Made by a program: the position numbers and the translations under genes. Under the pieces are notes generated by a model that did not search any database, was not told the DNA's origin, and saw only the letters and a list, made by a program, of their open reading frames with translations. From positions 310,001-374,000 of the forward strand of contig NZ_RQEV01000011.1 in assembly GCF_004771275.1 (NCBI RefSeq): DNA of 64,000 nt, read 5' to 3'. Positions 56,407-64,000 of the stretch are shown piece by piece (the stretch's first letter is position 1; every line of letters begins with the position of its first letter). The DNA comes from Leptospira fluminis (GTDB lineage: Bacteria; Spirochaetota; Leptospiria; Leptospirales; Leptospiraceae).

Positions 56407-57984
56407 ATGACAAAAACGATCCGTATCTATCTTTTACTTCATCTCTCCTTGATTCCATTTCTGACCTTCTTACTTTCATGCAGCGGGCCCCCGAAGCCGG
56501 ACCGTCTACCTGAAATTTCGGAAGCGGAACCTGCTGGCCTTGCGGAGCTTGAAAAAGCCCTGGAGTCGGAAAATATCCAGGCAAAATCCCAGGCGATTCT
56601 GGAGCTGGCCGATCGAAACGAGAGAATCTATCTCCCGAAAATCCGAAGCTTCCTAACCGGAAACGACAAATCATTACGCGGTCCGGCAGCCCTCGCATTG
56701 GGAATCTATAAAGATAAACCCTCCATCCAGGGAATATTAAATCTTTTGCAAGCGGGATCGGGAGTCGGAATCGAAACGGTATTGGAGGCTCTCGCGAGAA
56801 TGGGCGATGCCGAGGCAGGAAATAAACTCGTTCCTTTTTTGGAAAGCGAGGATTCTACAATTCGCTTATTAACCGTGGACACCTTGGTTCGGATCGATGC
56901 CCGTTCCGCGAGCGGAAACCTTCTGGTATCCGCTCAAAAAAACTCCGACCCTGAGAAGACCAAAACTTATGCCATGGCGATCGGAAAACTGCGGATTCAA
57001 GCGGGGGAAGCATATCTGCTAAAACAAGCCGAAAATTTAAAACCGAGCCCTAGTTTGGCCGCCGTTTATTTGGCGCTGGGTAAAATCAAAAGTAGAAAAG
57101 CGGTTCCTCTTCTCGTCAAAGCGATGACTGCGGAATTCGATAAAGGAAGAGAGAATTCTTCTATCGCGCTGGTGGATATAGGAGATCCGAATTCGATTCC
57201 CGCGGTTTTACCGTTGATCGGTCATCCAAGTAGAGAAATTCGTTATAGAGCCGCGGATGTTCTCATCGGAGTGCCGTCTCCGCAGACGGGACCGAGCGTA
57301 CTACGCGTTCTTCGTACTGGATCGGCGGAAACGAAAGGACCCGCTTCCCATATCTTAGGTCGCATCAAGTACGTTCCGGCCCGAGAATCCATCGAAACCT
57401 CTCTCCTTGATACTTCCTTGCCCGACAGGGAAATCATCGCCCAGTCTTTAGGATATATGGGTGATAAACGAAGTATCTCGGTTTTATCCAGAATCAGCCA
57501 AGAAACTTCCGGCGAGGCAAAATATGGAGCGGTTTGGGCTCTAGGTGGAATCGGGGATCCGGAAGCGCTACCTCTATTGGAAAAAGCGGCGGATTCCTCC
57601 GATCAAAAATTGGCGAGGATTGCGGCCGAGAGTTTAGGTATGATCGCTTCTCCCAAATCCTTGGCCTTACTGGATCGTAAAACCCAGCAGTTCCCGGACT
57701 TAGCACCTAGCACCTTAGGTGCGATCGCGTCCATCAAGGGAGAAGAGGCGGAATCTATCTTGGAAAAATATGCCCGTAGCCAAAATTGGAATCTACACCA
57801 AGTGGCGGTGGCACAGCTCGGCGCTCGAAAAGATCCCAAAAGTCTTTCTGTTTTGATCTCTCTTTTAGAGGATAACGAGACTCCTCGAAATCGAAAATTG
57901 GTGATCGCGGCCCTAAAATCCGTGACCGGGGAAAAATTCTCCTCCAAAAACGAGTGGTTGAATTGGTACCAAAGTCGAAAGTAA
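56407..57984 (+). CDS. HEAT-repeat lipoprotein
   Basis: A 525-residue protein with a signal peptide and lipobox (FLLSCSG; Cys at about residue 25). The mature part consists of about a dozen HEAT-like helical repeats, for example LAALGIYKDKPSIQGI-type units and AVWALGGIGDPEALPLLEKA. Such repeats form scaffolds for protein binding. The likely location is the periplasmic face of a membrane. It starts 1 nt after the coiled-coil gene. Confidence 0.8.
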   Translation: MTKTIRIYLLLHLSLIPFLTFLLSCSGPPKPDRLPEISEAEPAGLAELEKALESENIQAKSQAILELADRNERIYLPKIRSFLTGNDKSLRGPAALALGIYKDKPSIQGILNLLQAGSGVGIETVLEALARMGDAEAGNKLVPFLESEDSTIRLLTVDTLVRIDARSASGNLLVSAQKNSDPEKTKTYAMAIGKLRIQAGEAYLLKQAENLKPSPSLAAVYLALGKIKSRKAVPLLVKAMTAEFDKGRENSSIALVDIGDPNSIPAVLPLIGHPSREIRYRAADVLIGVPSPQTGPSVLRVLRTGSAETKGPASHILGRIKYVPARESIETSLLDTSLPDREIIAQSLGYMGDKRSISVLSRISQETSGEAKYGAVWALGGIGDPEALPLLEKAADSSDQKLARIAAESLGMIASPKSLALLDRKTQQFPDLAPSTLGAIASIKGEEAESILEKYARSQNWNLHQVAVAQLGARKDPKSLSVLISLLEDNETPRNRKLVIAALKSVTGEKFSSKNEWLNWYQSRK

Positions 57985-58016
57985 GGGAAGATTTTTTTTT
58001 CGCCCTTCTCTTCCCC

Positions 58017-58910
58017 ATGATTTTGTACTTTCGATTCGTACGTTTACTTAAATTCTTTTTTCCCTTTTTCCTTCTGTTCGGTGCAGTCACCTGCCGAATA
58101 ACCGAAACGGGACGAAAAGTCTTTCGAGAAGCCCACAAGAAAAGCCTCGGAACCGACTCGAAAAAAAAATTAGAAGACGGCCTTTACGCCGTCCATTACG
58201 GAAACGGAAGTTGGCCGGACCTTTCCGCCGAATCGGAGGAAGAAGTCGAACGAAAGGAAACTGTTTTTCTATTTTATCTGATCAAAAGTGGAGATAGGAT
58301 CCTTTTGATTGACTCCGGAATTTCTTCCGTGCGGACCAAAGATAGATACGGTATCCGAAATTGGATTTCTCCGGATACCATCCTCGAAAAAGCCGGAATC
58401 GGAGTATCGATGGTTACCGATATCGTATTGACTCATTTTTCCGCCGATCACGCGGGCGGGCTGAATCTGTTTCCGGGAGCTAGGATTTACATCAATCCGA
58501 ACGATTGGCAGCTTCTAAAAAAGACGGACTGGTTTCCGAATCTCGGCAAGATTCTGCTCACCAAAGAAAAGGATAAAAAACTGGCTTTCGTCCAAGGAAG
58601 TATGGAAGTATTCCCCGATTTTAGAATTCTTTTTACGGGAGGACGAACCCCGGGCCATTCCGCGATAGAGTGGTTACGATCTCCGAAAAATAGGGTACTC
58701 TTCACTGGCGACGAATGTATTTTCACGGAACTCTGCGTGGGAGGAAAAGATCCTGTAGGCCTACCTTTCTATTCCGTTAAAAATCATCGGGAATTTTTAC
58801 AATACATGGAATTGCTGGTCGAACAAGGGACGAGAATCTTAACCTTCCATGACCCTTCTCTTCTCCGCCCGGAGGCAGAAGTGTTTCCTCGCATCTACAG
58901 GATTCCGTAA
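58017..58910 (+). CDS. Metallo-beta-lactamase-fold lipoprotein, zinc ligand altered
   Basis: I chose the ATG at 58017, which gives an N-terminal signal helix and a relaxed lipobox (FGAVTC, Cys26). The MBL fold has LTHFSADHAGG where HxHxDH is usual: His140, Ser142, Asp144, His145. The later ligands TPGHSAIEW (His), GDECIF (Asp) and FHDPSL (His) are present. Homologues include AHL lactonase-like hydrolases. The loss of one His suggests altered metal binding or weak activity. It lies 32 bp downstream of the HEAT gene. Confidence 0.8.
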   Translation: MILYFRFVRLLKFFFPFFLLFGAVTCRITETGRKVFREAHKKSLGTDSKKKLEDGLYAVHYGNGSWPDLSAESEEEVERKETVFLFYLIKSGDRILLIDSGISSVRTKDRYGIRNWISPDTILEKAGIGVSMVTDIVLTHFSADHAGGLNLFPGARIYINPNDWQLLKKTDWFPNLGKILLTKEKDKKLAFVQGSMEVFPDFRILFTGGRTPGHSAIEWLRSPKNRVLFTGDECIFTELCVGGKDPVGLPFYSVKNHREFLQYMELLVEQGTRILTFHDPSLLRPEAEVFPRIYRIP

Positions 58911-58913
58911 ATG

Positions 58914-58942
58914 AAAAAGGGCTTCGGTTTTATCCGAAGCCC
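58914..58942 (-). terminator. Intrinsic terminator for the acyl-CoA ligase gene
   Basis: GGGCTTCGG and CCGAAGCCC form a 9-bp stem with a 6-nt loop. On the minus strand five Ts follow, so it mainly serves the ligase at 58967. It could also end the plus-strand transcript of the MBL gene, with a poorer T tract. Confidence 0.85.
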
Positions 58943-58966
58943 TTCGCAAGGGTTAAAACCTTCGAA

Positions 58967-61024
58967 TTACTTGTACACCTTATCTATCTTTTTCTGATAC
59001 TTTTCGGTGATTATGTGACGTTTCATTTTCAACAGGTTGGTTAATTCGTCCCCTACTTCGAATGCTTTCGGAGCGATCACCACATGTTGGACCAATTCGA
59101 AGGATTTGAAACCTTCCTTCGTACTATTGTACTCCCGAATTTCTTTTTTGTAGAACTCGAGGACTTTAGGATGATCCACCAAATCTTTCAATTCTTTTGC
59201 GGTGATTCCATTCTGTTCCAACCAAGGTTTCAGATTATCGATATCCGGAACGATAATTGCTCCCAGGGCCTTTTGGTCCTGTCCAAACACCATGGATTGT
59301 TTAATAAACGGAGACTCGTCCAATTTATTTTCGATAGGAACCGGTTCTACGTTTTCGCCGCCCAAAAGAACGACCGTATCCTTAGCGCGACCGGTTAGAG
59401 TAAGGGTCTTCTTATAATTGATGAAACCGATATCTCCCGTATTAATCCATCCATCCGACATGGTCTTTTTAGTCGCTTCCGGGTTTTTATAGTACCCTTT
59501 CATAACTTGCGGCCCTTTGATATGAACGACTCCCTTGAGTCCGATCTTTCCGGCCAAGATCTCACGATTATCGTTGATATGAGTCAGGATTTTTCCGTTA
59601 TCGTCCCGAATTTGAAGTTCCGTTTTCGGAACTACGTATCCCACAGATCCGATGATAGGATAATCGTAATGGCGAACGGAAATCACCGGAGCAGTTTCGG
59701 TCATTCCGTAACCTTCCAAAACAAGCAGGCCGATATCATTGAAGAAATTGTCCACGTGTCGTTGTAAAGCCCCGCCTCCGGAAAGAGTTCCTCGCAGGCG
59801 TCCGCCGGTAGCTTGACGGATCTTCGCCAGAACGACGGCGTCCAAAGTCTTATAATTGAAGATCAATCCTAGACCCGCTATCGTGAGAAGCAAACCGGGC
59901 ACGACCGGTAGATTCGGATTGGCACTCCTAACGTAAAAATAGGCGGCCATTGCGAGAATAGAAACCGTAAACGGACCGGTTAAAATCAGCCGAAGCAACG
60001 CTTCTATCCCCATTACCAGCGATTGGAGTGGATTTCTTCCTTCGTAATCCACTTCTCGTCCGCTTAAAAAACGTACCGCTGCGTGATAGTTCTTGGAAAA
60101 TAGGTACGCTGTGTTGAATAGGAATTTTCGAACCGGAGGAGTCTGCTTGGGATCGTTGATCCGATTATAAATACCGGAATAGATACTTTCCCACACCCTA
60201 GGTGCGGAAGCCATAAAGGACGGTCTCGCCTTCGCAAGATCGTTCCGCAGATCCGCAACTTTCGTATAAAAGGTAGCAATACCGAGGGAGATTGCTGAAT
60301 ATTCTACTACCCGTTCGAATATATGCCATACCGGAAGGATGGAGAGCATGCTATCATCGTCCTTGATCATGGACTTTTTCAAAATCAAGGGGACGACGTA
60401 CTCGATTTGGTGCGTCATGTTGGAGTGCATGAGCATAACGCCTTTGGGCATTCCCGTAGTTCCGGAAGTATAAATCAATGTGAACAGGTCGTCCGGTTTG
60501 ATTCCTTCGATCCGTTTTTCGGCCTTTTTGGAACCTTTTGCCCGATGTGCCCGTCCTTCTTCGATCAAATCGTAAAGGTGCAAAACCCCTTTCGTTTTGA
60601 TTTTACTGTCCTTATCCATGATAATGACGGTCTTGACATCCTTAAGTTTGGATTTGTTCTTAAGGAATTTCTCGTATACCTTATCGTTTTCCAGAAAAAC
60701 TACGGCGGCATGAGAATGGTTCAGAATATGATCCATCTCCCCATCCGTAACGTCCGTTCCTCTAGGAACGTTTGCGGAACCGCAAAATAGAACGGCCGCA
60801 TCCACAATAATCCATTCCAAGCGGTTGTCGGCGATCACTCCGACGTGATCCCGGGCTTTTACTCCGAGTTCGATGAGCGCTTCCGCTAGATTCAGGCCGA
60901 GATCGGCCAATTGTTTGAAGCTAGTAGGCTTATACTCTTTACTTTCGTCCTTGGACCAAAATGCGGGCCTGTCCGCGTAGGCCTGGGCCGCCTTGAGGTA
61001 CAACTCTGCTAAATTCTTATACAT
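58967..61024 (-). CDS. Long-chain fatty-acid CoA ligase (AMP-dependent synthetase), second copy
   Basis: A 685-residue ANL-superfamily enzyme with [36 protein letters not shown] and [17 protein letters not shown]. It has hydrophobic segments at about residues 345-395, a feature shared with the ligase at 18161-20053, so membrane association is likely. It activates fatty acids for lipid synthesis or oxidation. The two ligases may differ in chain-length preference. No cognate operon genes flank this copy. Confidence 0.93.
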   Translation of the reverse strand: MYKNLAELYLKAAQAYADRPAFWSKDESKEYKPTSFKQLADLGLNLAEALIELGVKARDHVGVIADNRLEWIIVDAAVLFCGSANVPRGTDVTDGEMDHILNHSHAAVVFLENDKVYEKFLKNKSKLKDVKTVIIMDKDSKIKTKGVLHLYDLIEEGRAHRAKGSKKAEKRIEGIKPDDLFTLIYTSGTTGMPKGVMLMHSNMTHQIEYVVPLILKKSMIKDDDSMLSILPVWHIFERVVEYSAISLGIATFYTKVADLRNDLAKARPSFMASAPRVWESIYSGIYNRINDPKQTPPVRKFLFNTAYLFSKNYHAAVRFLSGREVDYEGRNPLQSLVMGIEALLRLILTGPFTVSILAMAAYFYVRSANPNLPVVPGLLLTIAGLGLIFNYKTLDAVVLAKIRQATGGRLRGTLSGGGALQRHVDNFFNDIGLLVLEGYGMTETAPVISVRHYDYPIIGSVGYVVPKTELQIRDDNGKILTHINDNREILAGKIGLKGVVHIKGPQVMKGYYKNPEATKKTMSDGWINTGDIGFINYKKTLTLTGRAKDTVVLLGGENVEPVPIENKLDESPFIKQSMVFGQDQKALGAIIVPDIDNLKPWLEQNGITAKELKDLVDHPKVLEFYKKEIREYNSTKEGFKSFELVQHVVIAPKAFEVGDELTNLLKMKRHIITEKYQKKIDKVYK

Positions 61025-61192
61025 TGGAGTTCTTCCTTTTTGAAGAAGGGATAAATATTACCCTTTGGTAAATTGGGCTGAAAGAGCGCTTACGGTATTG
61101 CGAGGAAGAGAAGAGTCAAGAAAATTTTAGAAAAGAGGAAAACGGTGCGGTGCAAAATCAAATAGAGAACGAGAGCGAGTTTTGGTAATAGA

Positions 61193-61223
61193 ATTTCCGC
61201 CCGCAGAATCTTCGGGCGGAAAT
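61193..61223 (-). terminator. Hairpin terminator after the Lys-rich exported gene
   Basis: ATTTCCGCCCG and CGGGCGGAAAT form a perfect 11-bp stem with a 9-nt loop, 17 nt after the stop codon of the minus-strand gene. The following T tract is short (TCTATT), so termination may be partial. Confidence 0.7.
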
Positions 61224-61240
61224 CGAAACGAACGCCGGAA

Positions 61241-61528
61241 TTATTGCTCTTCGCCGGCAGCTCCCTCGTGGGAAGGAGCAGGAGTGGAAGACTCAGACTT
61301 GGATCCTTCTCCCTCTTTTTTAGCTCCTTTTTTGGACTTTTTACCGTGTTTCTTTTTGGATTTCTTTTTCTTTCCTTTTTTACCTTTTTTCTCGGACTTT
61401 GCAGCTCCGGAATCTTGCGTTTGAGCGGGCTCATCACCTGCCGCATCTTCTGCAGTCAGTCCGTTAAAACCGAAAAGAGCGATCGCGGAAACTAAAAGGG
61501 AAGCTAGAATTTTTTTGAATAGGGTCAT
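61241..61528 (-). CDS. Exported Lys-rich protein (95 aa)
   Basis: A signal peptide (residues ~1-26, ending GFNGLTAED) precedes a low-complexity mature part. Acidic and Gln-rich residues come first, then a run of Lys/Gly/Ser repeats (KKGKKGKKKKSKKKHGKK), then a Ser/Glu/Ala tail. The charge pattern, with a Lys-rich block between acidic ends, suggests a periplasmic polyelectrolyte or ligand-binding tail; no family is recognised. The gene is alone, with its own terminator. Confidence 0.75.
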   Translation of the reverse strand: MTLFKKILASLLVSAIALFGFNGLTAEDAAGDEPAQTQDSGAAKSEKKGKKGKKKKSKKKHGKKSKKGAKKEGEGSKSESSTPAPSHEGAAGEEQ

Positions 61529-61611
61529 GATAGTCTGCCTATATTTAGGTTGGTTTTAATGCCTTACTTTTATTATTATGTGAGGCAAATCAAACCGAAT
61601 TTAGCAAAAAA

Positions 61612-62307
61612 TCAAATTTCGAGTCGGGAAGGTCTCCACTTGGTGGGCACTTCCACAGCCATCGAGAGTCGTTCCAAAAATTTGGATTTAGGTATCTCGT
61701 ACGCCCCCAACGAAAGAGTTACGGGATTCATCTGCTGGGTATCGAATAAGATAAAACCGTCGCTTTTCAAAATATGGAAAAGATAATGGAGAGCGATTTT
61801 TCCGAAATCAGGTTCGAAGGAAAACATGGACTCACCGGCAAAGAATTTTCCGATCGCTACTCCGTAAACTCCTCCGCTGAGAAGACCTTCTTCATTCCAA
61901 ACTTCCAAACTATGTGCATAACCCTGCCTATGGAACTCGGTAAATCCTTTTAAGAAGGTATCCGTGATCCAAGTCTGTTCTTCGGAACGATAAGAACAGC
62001 AACGCATAACCTGTTCGAACGCATGATTCATAGTGATCGTATATTTTTTCTGCCGAATTTTACGGTGAACCTTACGGCTCAAATGAAGAACATTCAGATC
62101 GAAGATTGCTCTGGGATCCAAAGAAAACCAAAGCAAGGGTTTATCCATCCAGGGAAAAATTCCGTGAGTATACGCGTAAAGGAGACGAGATACGCTAAGA
62201 TCTCCTCCGATCCCGACTACCTCCTCCTTGGTTTCTTTCGGGCTAAGGAAAAAATCCGAAAAATCCCGGATTTTAGGAATATAAGTCTCCTCATTCGGAA
62301 ATTCCAC
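61612..62307 (-). CDS. aat: Leucyl/phenylalanyl-tRNA-protein transferase
   Basis: A 231-residue enzyme with [24 protein letters not shown] and [20 protein letters not shown], both family signatures. It adds Leu or Phe to the N-terminus of proteins beginning with Arg or Lys, marking them for ClpAP. The start is GTG at 62307, 3 nt after the thpR stop. It is the last gene of a three-gene run with thpR and pabB-pabC. Confidence 0.94.
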   Translation of the reverse strand: MEFPNEETYIPKIRDFSDFFLSPKETKEEVVGIGGDLSVSRLLYAYTHGIFPWMDKPLLWFSLDPRAIFDLNVLHLSRKVHRKIRQKKYTITMNHAFEQVMRCCSYRSEEQTWITDTFLKGFTEFHRQGYAHSLEVWNEEGLLSGGVYGVAIGKFFAGESMFSFEPDFGKIALHYLFHILKSDGFILFDTQQMNPVTLSLGAYEIPKSKFLERLSMAVEVPTKWRPSRLEI

Positions 62308-62310
62308 CGT

Positions 62311-62847
62311 TCACTCCCTCCCGATAGGAAACGATTCTTCGATCCTATAGATCGGACCGTCGGTTCCGCTTCGGCTGGAATAGATATGAAATTCTCCCGG
62401 TTCGAAAACGGGAAGGGTAAAATCCCGAAATTCTTCCAGATAGGTCATAACGCTTCTTTGAGCCGAATCCCGAAAACGGGCTATGGTTATATGCGGTTTG
62501 TATTCCCGCTTTTCTACGGAAAAACCGGCTCTCTTGCAACCGGATTCCAAAGTTCTTTGCAAATTCAATAACCGAGGATCCGGATCGCAGGCGATGTAAA
62601 GGATCGCCGGTTTTTTGAATCCGAACCATCCCAGTCCATCGGCTTTTAGGGGAAAGGATCCGGCACTGACATTGGTGCAGATTTCGCGCAAAGAATCGAA
62701 TTCCGTAGAATCTAATTCGCCTAAAAAAACCAGAGTAACGTGAAAATTCTCCTCTGGCACCCAGCGAGCCCCTTCGATACCGTAGCAAATTCGGGCGATG
62801 GAATCGCGGATTTTTTCCGGAAGAGAAAGACCAATGAAGGTTCTCAT
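62311..62847 (-). CDS. thpR: RNA 2',3'-cyclic phosphodiesterase (ThpR/LigT)
   Basis: A 178-residue member of the 2H phosphoesterase family with two HxTx motifs: HVTLVFLGEL (about residue 36) and HITIARF (about residue 124). It opens 2',3'-cyclic phosphates at RNA ends. Its ATG overlaps the stop of the upstream gene (ATGA), which indicates coupled translation. Confidence 0.92.
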   Translation of the reverse strand: MRTFIGLSLPEKIRDSIARICYGIEGARWVPEENFHVTLVFLGELDSTEFDSLREICTNVSAGSFPLKADGLGWFGFKKPAILYIACDPDPRLLNLQRTLESGCKRAGFSVEKREYKPHITIARFRDSAQRSVMTYLEEFRDFTLPVFEPGEFHIYSSRSGTDGPIYRIEESFPIGRE

Positions 62848-64000
62848 TCCAAATCCACCGAAGTGACAAAACGGATCCCTCGCAGTGCATTGCAGAGAAT
62901 AATTCTTTCGGCTTTCCGAAAATCCGGTACGAATAAATCCTTTTCCGTTGCCTTCAGCCTTATCATTAATTTTTTTCTAGCAATCCCGGGTAGAATACAC
63001 GATTGAAGGGAAGGTGTGAACCATTTTCCTCCGATTCTTAGAAAAATGGAATGGACGGTTCCTTCTAGAATACGGTCTTTCTCGTCCATAAAGACGGCGT
63101 CTAAATAGCCTTTGGATCGTGCCGATTCGTATCCTTTCATATATGCCGTTCGAACACTGGTTTTATGAAGTCGTAGCGTTTCGTTGTTCCGCAATTTTTT
63201 ATTCGAAATCAAAATGCCCCCTTCTTTCTCCGTCGATGACCAGAGTTGTATTTCGGATTTCAAGCCGAGTTTTCGATCCAAAGAGATCCGCGCACGGTAC
63301 GTATTTTTAGGATTTTCCAAACTTTCTTTTTTTATTTTTTCTAATGTAGATTTCCATGCCTGATCAGAAAAAGGAAAGCCCAACTCCTTCGCGGAATTTC
63401 GCGTCCTTTCTTCGTGTTCTTTTTCAAAGTACACCGTGCCTCTTTTCACCTTTGCCGTAGTGAAAATATCGAAATTCCCTCCGACCTCGCGGACGGATTC
63501 CGTTAAAAAAGCCGCCTTGGACCAGCATTCCTTCCACTCCTCCTCCGAATTCGAATCGATCGTGATCCCGGCTCCGATTCCTAACCTCCCGCTCCATCCA
63601 TCTCCGAAATCCTCCTGAAACTCCAAGGTTCGGATCGGAATGGATACCGTTTCCTTTCCGGGAGATAAAAATGCGATAGCTCCGGTATAGATCCCCCGGC
63701 TTTCCTCCAACGAAGAAATGATCTCAGTCGCCTTCCGTTTCGGTGCCCCGGTAATCGATCCGCCCGGAAAGAGCGCCTCCAGTATTTTTGAAAAGGAAAC
63801 TCCGTCGTTCAAAACGGAACCGATATCGCTCGTCATCTGAAAGACGGTACTATATTCCTGGATTCCGAACAGATTTTGAACGGAAACGGAACCCAATTCG
63901 GATATTTTTCCCAGATCGCTCCGAATCAGATCCGTGATCATCAAATTTTCGGCCTTATCTTTTTCGGAGTCCTGCAAATCTGTCTTGAATTGAAGATCTT
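62844..64000 (-). CDS. Fused aminodeoxychorismate synthase component I and aminotransferase class IV (5' end outside window)
   Basis: The frame is open to the right edge, so this is the C-terminal part. The first ~150 residues seen are chorismate-binding: ENLMITDLIRSDLG, then FPGGSITGAPKRKA. The rest is an aminotransferase class IV (PabC-like) domain, with VKRGTVYFEKEHEERT and later LEGTVHSIFL. PabB makes 4-amino-4-deoxychorismate with a glutaminase partner, and PabC cleaves it to p-aminobenzoate for folate. The fusion carries out both steps. It overlaps thpR by 4 nt. Confidence 0.88.
   Translation of the reverse strand, partial: DLQFKTDLQDSEKDKAENLMITDLIRSDLGKISELGSVSVQNLFGIQEYSTVFQMTSDIGSVLNDGVSFSKILEALFPGGSITGAPKRKATEIISSLEESRGIYTGAIAFLSPGKETVSIPIRTLEFQEDFGDGWSGRLGIGAGITIDSNSEEEWKECWSKAAFLTESVREVGGNFDIFTTAKVKRGTVYFEKEHEERTRNSAKELGFPFSDQAWKSTLEKIKKESLENPKNTYRARISLDRKLGLKSEIQLWSSTEKEGGILISNKKLRNNETLRLHKTSVRTAYMKGYESARSKGYLDAVFMDEKDRILEGTVHSIFLRIGGKWFTPSLQSCILPGIARKKLMIRLKATEKDLFVPDFRKAERIILCNALRGIRFVTSVDLE

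Noticed and set aside
61090..61446. Minus-strand ORF of 118 residues with many Lys
   Set aside because: It is an alternative frame of the Lys-rich exported gene and reads through its terminator; the signal-peptide frame is better supported.

Overview
This window is chromosomal DNA from a spirochaete of the genus Leptospira. The best single marker is an OmpA-family lipoprotein at 35921-36577 that I recognise as Loa22. A lone 5S rRNA gene with no 16S or 23S beside it (46573-46688) also fits, because Leptospira rRNA genes are dispersed. Base composition looks to be in the mid-40s % G+C by eye (not counted). That is richer than L. interrogans and closer to the intermediate (P2) or saprophytic species; the species call is inference only. 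The window is dense, mostly core genome, with no prophage, insertion sequence or CRISPR array visible.

Layout. 1-3.4 kb: end of an RNase D gene, a Nudix hydrolase, and a short operon around an ECF sigma factor. 3.5-10.6 kb: a PhoB/PhoR-type two-component pair, argJ, and a GAF-like membrane protein overlapping a SpoIIE-type phosphatase. 10.8-14.2 kb: small or unknown genes, including a 30-residue protein made almost only of Lys, Ala and Val, a minus-strand operon with a suppressor-of-fused domain, and another Lys-rich protein. 14.5-20 kb: a four-gene acyl-CoA operon (ligase, dehydrogenase, MaoC hydratase, thiolase-like protein). 20.2-25 kb: a CWC Cys-rich protein, ligA, an M23 peptidase and a cytochrome P450. 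25-26.6 kb: a second ECF sigma module with a periplasmic CnrX/CpxP-type protein and a membrane protein. 26.7-33 kb: a SanA/YdcF protein and a surface-sugar cluster (Rmd-like reductase, degenerate methyltransferase-like protein, three GT4-type glycosyltransferases). 33-36.6 kb: marR with a putative operator, an inositol monophosphatase, a YkvA protein, a pseudouridine synthase and loa22. 36.7-41.6 kb: fumC, a 704-residue protein with an EF-hand loop, and malic enzyme.

41.7-46.7 kb is the conserved rpmH-rnpA-yidD-yidC-jag-mnmE cluster, transcribed leftward, with 5S rRNA and a MutM-like gene upstream in place of dnaA. 47-53.4 kb holds a large unknown membrane protein, an AvtA-type aminotransferase and a class III nucleotide cyclase with unusual N-terminal domains. 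The tmRNA gene (ssrA) is at 53611-53954; its 3' end is duplicated 188 bp away in an att-like arrangement. 54.3-64 kb: a secreted SGNH hydrolase, a HEAT-repeat lipoprotein, a metallo-beta-lactamase-fold lipoprotein, a second acyl-CoA ligase, a Lys-rich exported protein, aat, thpR and a fused pabB-pabC gene cut by the window edge.

Main themes are envelope and stress sensing (two ECF modules, a two-component pair, a phosphatase switch, a cyclase), acyl-CoA metabolism (two ligases and an oxidation-type operon) and surface polysaccharide synthesis. Assignments rest on motif recognition by eye; no alignment or database search was run.
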